Source of the DNA: Paenibacillus ferrarius
GTDB lineage: Bacteria; Bacillota; Bacilli; Paenibacillales; NBRC-103111
Assembly: GCF_002027705.1 (NCBI RefSeq)
Contig: NZ_MBTG01000038.1
Location: forward strand, 14,920-52,263
Direction: 5' to 3'
Length of the DNA stretch: 37,344 bases
Shown here: positions 32,814 to 37,344 of the stretch, piece by piece
Position numbering within the stretch: the first letter of the stretch is position 1
Layout: the number at the start of each line of letters is the position of its first letter
The notes under the pieces: generated by a model
Databases searched by the model: none
What the model saw: only the letters and a program-made list of their open reading frames with translations
What the model was told of the DNA's origin: nothing
Position numbers and translations under genes: made by a program

Positions 32814-33725
32814 GTGCTGGATCAGTTGGACGGACGCAGCATGAAAACTTTCATCACCGTGATGGAGGAGAAGAGCTTTAGCAAGGCAGCTCTCAAGCTT
32901 GGCTATGTGCAATCAACGGTAACGATGCATATCCATCAACTAGAGCAAACGATGGGCCAGCCTTTGTTTCGACGATTGCCTCGCGGAGTTGAATTAACGG
33001 CAGCAGGTAGAGAAGTAGCGCCATATGCGTATCGGTATCTACAGCTTGGCGAGTCGCTTCAAGATAAGTTAAGCGGGCTGCACGAGCCTAAAGGCGTGGT
33101 TCGCCTTCGAGCGCTCGAGTCGTTCTGTGTGCCGCTTTTGCCGCGGTTGCTGCCCTCCTTTTTTGAACAATACCCGCAAATTCAGCTGCAGCTCGAAAAT
33201 GGCTTTCAACGGGATATTACGCAGGATGTGTCAGCTTACCGTATTGACCTCGGCATTGTTCCACGTGACCCGGAAATACGCCATATCACGTTTATCCCGT
33301 TAATCCGGGATGAATTGATCTGGGTGGGAGCGCCGGCATTAGTACAGCGCATCGAGCTGGAAGGCTGGGAGTCGGTAGCAAATACGCAAGTCATCGGATT
33401 CGGGGGCCGCTGCATTTATCAGACGATGGCCTCGCAATTCATGGCAGACAAAGGGCAAAGGCTGTTTTCGGGGTTGGAATTTGAAAGCTCCGCGATGATT
33501 AAACAAACTTTGATGGTAGGAATGGGACTTTCGCTAATGCCGTTAACGGCTGTTGCCGAGGAACTGCAAGCAGGCAAGCTTATGCGAGTAACGCGGGAGC
33601 AAGGAATTCCCTTGGAGCACGGCCTCATTTATCGGTCAGGCAAAGAATTAAGTCCACCGGCGCAAGCTTGCAAAGAGCACCTTGTTTCCTTCTTTTTCGG
33701 ACTTAATGAGCGTGTAAGTGGTTGA
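32814..33725 (+). CDS. LysR-family transcriptional regulator
   Basis: 303 residues. N-terminal winged helix-turn-helix (about 5-65) with FITVMEEKSFSKAALKLGY and LEQTMGQPLFRR, then the two-lobed effector-binding domain (about 90-295). The family often controls a divergent gene, here the HPP gene, across a 124-bp gap. The start is GTG 32814, with AAGGAGGG seven bases upstream; the frame extends 15 codons further without a ribosome binding site. The effector is unknown. Confidence 0.9.
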   Translation: MLDQLDGRSMKTFITVMEEKSFSKAALKLGYVQSTVTMHIHQLEQTMGQPLFRRLPRGVELTAAGREVAPYAYRYLQLGESLQDKLSGLHEPKGVVRLRALESFCVPLLPRLLPSFFEQYPQIQLQLENGFQRDITQDVSAYRIDLGIVPRDPEIRHITFIPLIRDELIWVGAPALVQRIELEGWESVANTQVIGFGGRCIYQTMASQFMADKGQRLFSGLEFESSAMIKQTLMVGMGLSLMPLTAVAEELQAGKLMRVTREQGIPLEHGLIYRSGKELSPPAQACKEHLVSFFFGLNERVSG

Positions 33726-33797
33726 TGAGAGCTTGTCTGTGATAGAATGATGGTAGATTTAGAGACGGAACATTACTGTGGGAAAGAGGGTTCGTGG

Positions 33798-34397
33798 ATG
33801 GGAGAATTGATTCATAATGTTTTGCTTTATTTGGAGGGCCTCGGGTACTGGGGAATTTTCCTCGGGCTCATGCTGGAGGTCATACCCAACGAACTGCTGT
33901 TAGCTTATGCAGGTTATCTGGTATCCAAGGGAGATATCAACTTTTTTGGCGCTATTGTTTGCGCGGTTGTCGGTGGAACGTTGGCCCAGATTGTGCTCTA
34001 TTGGATTGGACGTTATGGCGGCAGACCATTCTTGGAGAAGTACGGCAAATATTTGCTAATCAGCAAGCATCATATTGATGTGGCCGAGAATTGGTTCAAT
34101 CGCTATGGAACCGGTATGATTTTTACAGCCAGATTCATTCCGATTGTTCGTCATGCGATTTCGCTTCCTGGTGGAATGGCCAAAATGCCGCTTGGTAAAT
34201 TTACCCTTTATACAGGGCTTGCGTTAATTCCTTATTCGTTTCTTTACGTCTTTTTAGGAATGAAGCTCAAGGATAATTGGGAAACGATTGATCAAATCGC
34301 AGGGCCTTATATCAAGCCCTTAATTATTGCGGCTATTATTTTAACCCTCTTATATGTAGGTTATCAATTTTACATAAAAAGAAAAGGGAAAGCATAG
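33798..34397 (+). CDS. DedA-family membrane protein
   Basis: 199 residues with four to five membrane or re-entrant segments. DedA landmarks: acidic LEVIPNELLLAYAG near residue 30, GGTLAQIVLYWIGRYGG near 65-80, and FTARFIPIVRHAISLPGG near 112-130 with the essential Arg residues. DedA proteins are lipid scramblases or translocases; some Bacillota members (UptA) recycle undecaprenyl phosphate. ATG 33798 has AAAGAGGG seven bases upstream; the frame extends upstream without a site. Single gene. Confidence 0.88.
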   Translation: MGELIHNVLLYLEGLGYWGIFLGLMLEVIPNELLLAYAGYLVSKGDINFFGAIVCAVVGGTLAQIVLYWIGRYGGRPFLEKYGKYLLISKHHIDVAENWFNRYGTGMIFTARFIPIVRHAISLPGGMAKMPLGKFTLYTGLALIPYSFLYVFLGMKLKDNWETIDQIAGPYIKPLIIAAIILTLLYVGYQFYIKRKGKA

Positions 34398-34408
34398 ACT
34401 TCTTCTAT

Positions 34409-34437
34409 TTGGCGCATTCAGTTCTATTTGTTACAAT
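34409..34437 (+). promoter_or_regulatory. Sigma-A-type promoter of the thioredoxin-like gene
   Basis: TTGGCG (34409-34414), a 17-bp spacer and TACAAT (34432-34437), 38 bp before the ATG. Confidence 0.6.
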
Positions 34438-34475
34438 AAAAGGGAAGAAACACGATTATAGGAGGATGGGTAGCG

Positions 34476-35042
34476 ATGAGTACGAATCTGGCAAGCAAAT
34501 TGCGCACTGGCTTAAAGGCACAGCAGTTCATTGATGGCATGGAAAAAAATAAAGAGCAATTCTTGGCTTATTATAATGGATTTGAGTGGGACAACGAGGA
34601 AGATAAGGAATATTTCGATTCCTTGAATAATCGCGATGATCTGCGCTGCCTGATTATTGCTGCGGAATGGTGCGGCGACGTTGTTCGCAACGTGCCTGTC
34701 GTATTCAAAGCGCTGGAGAACAGCGGCGTACCTACAGAAGTATTGATTATCGAGCAAAACTATGACGTCATTGACCAATTCCTGACAGGCGGCGGCCGTG
34801 CGATTCCGATCGTCGTGTTCACAGATACAGGCGGTTTCGTTCTTGGTCACTGGGGACCACGTCCAGCCAACGTACAAGCGGTAATGAACCAATTCAAGAA
34901 AGAAAATCCAGATCGTGAAGCTGCTGATTATAACGAAAAAATTCAAGTCGCCAGAGCCGAAATGGGCCGTCAATATGGCGAAGGTAACGGCTACCATGCG
35001 GTTATCGTGAAAGAACTTCGTACATTAATCGAGTCGTTCTAA
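34476..35042 (+). CDS. Thioredoxin-fold protein with a single-cysteine WCGD site
   Basis: 188 residues. The thioredoxin-like core (about 50-150) contains AAEWCGDVV, with one Cys and Asp in place of the second Cys of CxxC, and the cis-proline loop RAIPIVVF. A helical N-terminal extension and an acidic C-terminal helix flank it. With one Cys, disulfide exchange would have to be monothiol (for example with bacillithiol) or the protein may be a binding module. AGGAGG precedes the ATG by nine bases. The next gene follows after 9 bp, so the two form an operon. Confidence 0.85.
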   Translation: MSTNLASKLRTGLKAQQFIDGMEKNKEQFLAYYNGFEWDNEEDKEYFDSLNNRDDLRCLIIAAEWCGDVVRNVPVVFKALENSGVPTEVLIIEQNYDVIDQFLTGGGRAIPIVVFTDTGGFVLGHWGPRPANVQAVMNQFKKENPDREAADYNEKIQVARAEMGRQYGEGNGYHAVIVKELRTLIESF

Positions 35043-35051
35043 GGTGAATAT

Positions 35052-35675
35052 ATGATTAACATTGAATCTTTTGTTCTGGGGCCTGTAGGTACGAATGCGT
35101 ATTTATTATCCGATCCAGAAACGAAAAAGGGCATCATCATTGATCCCGGTATGAATCCGAAGTCACTGATCAAAAAAATCGCTGATTTGGATATTGTCGC
35201 TATACTGCTTACGCATGCTCATTTTGACCACATTGGCGGCGTGGATGAGATTCGTAAGCTGAAACGCTGTCCCGTTTATATTCATGATCTGGAAGCTGAT
35301 TGGCTGACGAATCCGAAGAAAAACGGCTCCGCCCGCTGGCCTGATCTTGGAGCGCTGATTGAAACAGATCCAGCAGAATTCGCGCTGGACGAAGGTCAAA
35401 CGCTTGAATTTCTAGGCATTCAGCTTAAGGTGTTCCATACGCCCGGCCATTCGCCGGGAAGTGTGAGCTTCTTGTACGACAAGCATTTGTTCGGCGGTGA
35501 TGTGTTGTTCAAACTGTCGGTAGGCCGGACGGACCTGCCTGGCGGGGATAACAACACGCTTCTTGATTCCATTCAAGATAAGCTGTTCGCACTCGATGAC
35601 GATGTCATAGTGTACCCCGGACATGGCGCCAAAACAACGATTGGTTTCGAGCGCGAGAACAATCCTTATGTGTAA
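35052..35675 (+). CDS. Metallo-beta-lactamase-fold hydrolase (glyoxalase II-like)
   Basis: 207 residues. The binuclear zinc motif is THAHFDHIGG, with further ligands in HTPGHSPGS, FGGDVLF and YPGHG, the pattern of hydroxyacylglutathione hydrolase-like enzymes (YqgX type). It probably hydrolyses a thioester of a low-molecular-weight thiol; the substrate is unknown. AAGGTG lies just before the ATG. It is in an operon with the thioredoxin-like gene. An IS4-type element is inserted 22 bp after its stop, apparently inside its terminator. Confidence 0.88.
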   Translation: MINIESFVLGPVGTNAYLLSDPETKKGIIIDPGMNPKSLIKKIADLDIVAILLTHAHFDHIGGVDEIRKLKRCPVYIHDLEADWLTNPKKNGSARWPDLGALIETDPAEFALDEGQTLEFLGIQLKVFHTPGHSPGSVSFLYDKHLFGGDVLFKLSVGRTDLPGGDNNTLLDSIQDKLFALDDDVIVYPGHGAKTTIGFERENNPYV

Positions 35676-35680
35676 GGAAA

Positions 35681-35697
35681 GACTGCCCCTGTGAGGG
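35681..35697 (+). terminator. Remnant of a terminator interrupted by the IS
   Basis: GACTGCCC-CTGTGA-GGG: the 5' arm is complete and the 3' arm stops at the IS boundary. The T-run expected after the arm is missing from this side. Confidence 0.5.
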
Positions 35698-35750
35698 CAA
35701 TGTCATTAAGATAAGTTCAAAGACAAAATACGGAATAAAGATGAATCCGA

Positions 35751-35789
35751 AAACGGCATGGGAAAAATCCCTGTGCCGTTTGTTTTTTA
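35751..35789. terminator. Hairpin inside the left IS end
   Basis: AAACGGCA-GGGA pairs with TCCC-TGCCGTTT, followed by a T-rich tract on the plus strand. It would stop read-through entering the transposase antisense and help end the transposase mRNA. Confidence 0.7.
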
Positions 35790-35863
35790 TGCAAACAAGG
35801 AAAAAAGCGCACAGCAAACAAACGGATGGAATATCCGCTAAAAAAATGGTCTTGTTAAACGAT

Positions 35864-37186
35864 TTATGCTACTCTGTAGACGAAGCTAACAGCTGATTTA
35901 TAGCGGATTTTGCGCGTATTCTGCTGTCCTGGGCGGATGGGTCGAATCGGCAAAATGTTTTTGTGAATCAACGCTTCAACATCGGGCGGGGGTTCATCAT
36001 CTTTTGAACGCAGGAAATATCTACAAACGTGAACGGCAACCGTGAAGTTGACTTGGTAGTGGTGCCGTTTATCCATTTGGGAAATGACGACGTGTGAGGT
36101 CATCATTTCAGCGAAATTGTACATGATCATTCTTGCGAAAATCTCTTGGATGATGGACTCTTGTTTCTTTGCGTGAAAACTCGTCAATCCGACGGTGTAT
36201 TTCAACGCTCTGAAAGAGGTTTCAATGCCCCATCGCATGTTATAAATGGACTCCAGTTCATCGGGTGGGAAATCTGCGGCAGAAAGATTCGTGATGACAG
36301 TTTCATAGGCGCCACTTGGCAGGACGAAACGAACAACCCGAAAGGAAATCGGGTAATACAAGTTTTCATGCAAATCCAAAAAATCAAATGTTGACTTGGA
36401 AGGGATGAACTTGTAAATCTCGGGATGAGCCTTGACCTCTTTGGTTTGTTTTTTTGTGAGTGTCAGATGAACTTCAATATCAAACGAACCGCTAGAGGGC
36501 AAACGCAAGCCCGAAAGAATACCATTGGAATCCAAATCCTTTACCCGTATGACGTAGTTCCATCCTTTGCGCTCAATATGCGCGAAATTGTTGTAACTTT
36601 CATAGCCTCGATCGGAAATAACAATGATTTTACCTTTGATGGGGGAACGATCAACCATAGCTGCAAGTGCTCTTCCCTCGCTACTCAATCTTCGCGGCTG
36701 AACAATGGCATCCACGTAAAGTCTGTTGCAGAGGTCATAGGCTGCGTTCAAATGCAAAAGGTTGTAGCCTTTCGTGTTCGGTTGACTTTGAAAATAGGTG
36801 TCCGTGTTGGCAGGGTCCGTTGCGATATGTAAATCCGAACCGTCAATCGCAAGTAATCGATACCCGTGGTAGTCTTTGATATCCGTATGCGATTGAGTAA
36901 ATTCGTGAAACAGGAATTCCACAGCAGACGGCAGGATTTTATTCCTCTGCTGAACAAAAGCAGAAGTGGTTGCGGTGTTTACATCATAGCCCTGCGACTC
37001 CAAGAGTTCCTTATAGATGCTGTTACCGCCCATCGAGATCAGGAGTTGCATAACCGTTTCAAAGGGCAGCTTTTTCTTTCGGGTAAAATCTCTTTCGGGG
37101 TTTTTGACATATGGTGCGGGTAGCGCTGACATTTCTCGTATGAGAGATGTCAGCGTTTCTTTTAGCGAATTCGCGTACTCATTCAT
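35864..37186 (-). CDS. IS4-family DDE transposase
   Basis: 440 residues, apparently intact. The DDE catalytic residues are visible: Asp in LLAIDGSDL, Asp in IVISDRGYES and Glu in the IS4 signature YNMRWGIETSFRALK, which has the full Y-x2-R-x3-E-x6-K pattern. It catalyses cut-and-paste movement of the surrounding element. ATG 37186 is chosen because AGGAGG lies eight bases upstream; the frame extends 13 codons further without a site. The C-terminus is basic (IRPIRPGQQNTRKIRYK). Confidence 0.93.
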   Translation of the reverse strand: MNEYANSLKETLTSLIREMSALPAPYVKNPERDFTRKKKLPFETVMQLLISMGGNSIYKELLESQGYDVNTATTSAFVQQRNKILPSAVEFLFHEFTQSHTDIKDYHGYRLLAIDGSDLHIATDPANTDTYFQSQPNTKGYNLLHLNAAYDLCNRLYVDAIVQPRRLSSEGRALAAMVDRSPIKGKIIVISDRGYESYNNFAHIERKGWNYVIRVKDLDSNGILSGLRLPSSGSFDIEVHLTLTKKQTKEVKAHPEIYKFIPSKSTFDFLDLHENLYYPISFRVVRFVLPSGAYETVITNLSAADFPPDELESIYNMRWGIETSFRALKYTVGLTSFHAKKQESIIQEIFARMIMYNFAEMMTSHVVISQMDKRHHYQVNFTVAVHVCRYFLRSKDDEPPPDVEALIHKNILPIRPIRPGQQNTRKIRYKSAVSFVYRVA

Positions 37187-37266
37187 TGGCGTAACCTCCT
37201 CGTTTTTCAAGGGGCTTCGCCACACACTTTCAACTGCTTGTCAAGTTCTTTTTTTCTTTTTCATGC

Positions 37267-37310
37267 AAAAAAAGAGCGGGCTATCTTTTCAGATAACCTG
37301 CTCTTTTTTT
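37267..37310. terminator. Hairpin inside the right IS end
   Basis: AAAAAAAGAGC and GCTCTTTTTTT pair with an inner TATCT/AGATA stem, with A- and T-runs on either side, so it can act on both strands. It lies between the IS end and the transposase start and would block transcription entering from outside. Confidence 0.75.
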
Positions 37311-37344
37311 GATTTTAACCCTGCGCCTTAACTTAATGACATTG

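Larger units (their letters stand above)
35698..37344 (-). mobile_element. Complete IS4-family insertion sequence
   Basis: 1647 bp with 18-bp terminal inverted repeats differing at one position: left 35698-35715 begins CAATGTCATTAAGATAAG; right 37327-37344 is its reverse complement except one T/A change. It encodes one full-length transposase and has terminator-like hairpins just inside both ends. The right end is the last base of the window, so the target duplication cannot be checked. Confidence 0.88.

Noticed and set aside
1..37344. CRISPR array, defence island or prophage
   Set aside because: No regularly spaced identical repeats with unique spacers, no cas, restriction, integrase or phage structural genes were seen.

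Overview
The window looks like chromosomal DNA of a Gram-positive, spore-forming Bacillota, most probably Paenibacillaceae (Paenibacillus or a close relative). Reasons: strong AGGAGG-type ribosome binding sites, frequent GTG/TTG starts, U-tailed hairpin terminators, a SpoIIM-family protein, a probable spore-surface protein behind a sigma-K-like -10 element, many sugar-catabolic genes with AraC regulators, and small dispersed repeats between convergent genes. This assignment is from gene content and memory of families only; no database search was possible. No rRNA, tRNA or CRISPR array was seen.

Layout. 1-308: tandem hairpin repeats behind a CcdC-like (DUF1453) membrane protein. 1055-3070: a small Cys-containing protein coupled to a HAD phosphatase, an LspA-like signal peptidase II and an unknown protein. 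3116-3579: a repeat-filled intergenic block. 3595-8143: topoisomerase III, a membrane diguanylate cyclase and an OsmC protein. 8313-13454: a tight five-gene operon (GPDPase-membrane-domain protein, DUF4129, DUF4350, MoxR ATPase, DUF58), meeting a convergent SpoIIM-like gene, which is divergent from an RDD protein, then an NAD(P)-binding protein and a DinB protein. 16776-17385: hairpin repeats. 17386-23316: a six-gene carbohydrate operon (TIM-barrel isomerase, Gfo/Idh/MocA oxidoreductase, NagB-like, NagA-like, AraC regulator, second Gfo/Idh/MocA), followed by a Dabb protein and the spore-surface candidate. 24363-26663: AraC regulator divergent from a GH4 alpha-galactosidase-like gene. 26788-32689 (minus strand): an unknown protein, an MMPL exporter, an HssS/HssR-like two-component system, a cupredoxin and an HPP-family protein. 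32814-35675: LysR, DedA, thioredoxin-like and metallo-beta-lactamase-fold genes. 35698-37344: a complete IS4-family insertion sequence whose right end is the last base of the window.

Most interesting system. Response regulator 30871-31551 and kinase 29495-30874 closely resemble the staphylococcal haem-sensing pair HssR/HssS. The next gene is not the usual haem exporter HrtAB but an MMPL/RND transporter. The 72-bp gap in front of it carries a direct repeat, ATTCATCAT-CC-GTTCATATT, that matches the HssR box I remember (GTTCATATT-N2-GTTCATATT), just upstream of a TACAAT -10 element. This predicts a haem- or porphyrin-induced MMPL efflux system. A second lead is the amino-sugar-like operon at 17386-23316, with atypical NagA and NagB motifs and no transporter or kinase.

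Limits: family calls rest on motif recognition. Similarities to published sequences are from memory and should be tested by alignment.
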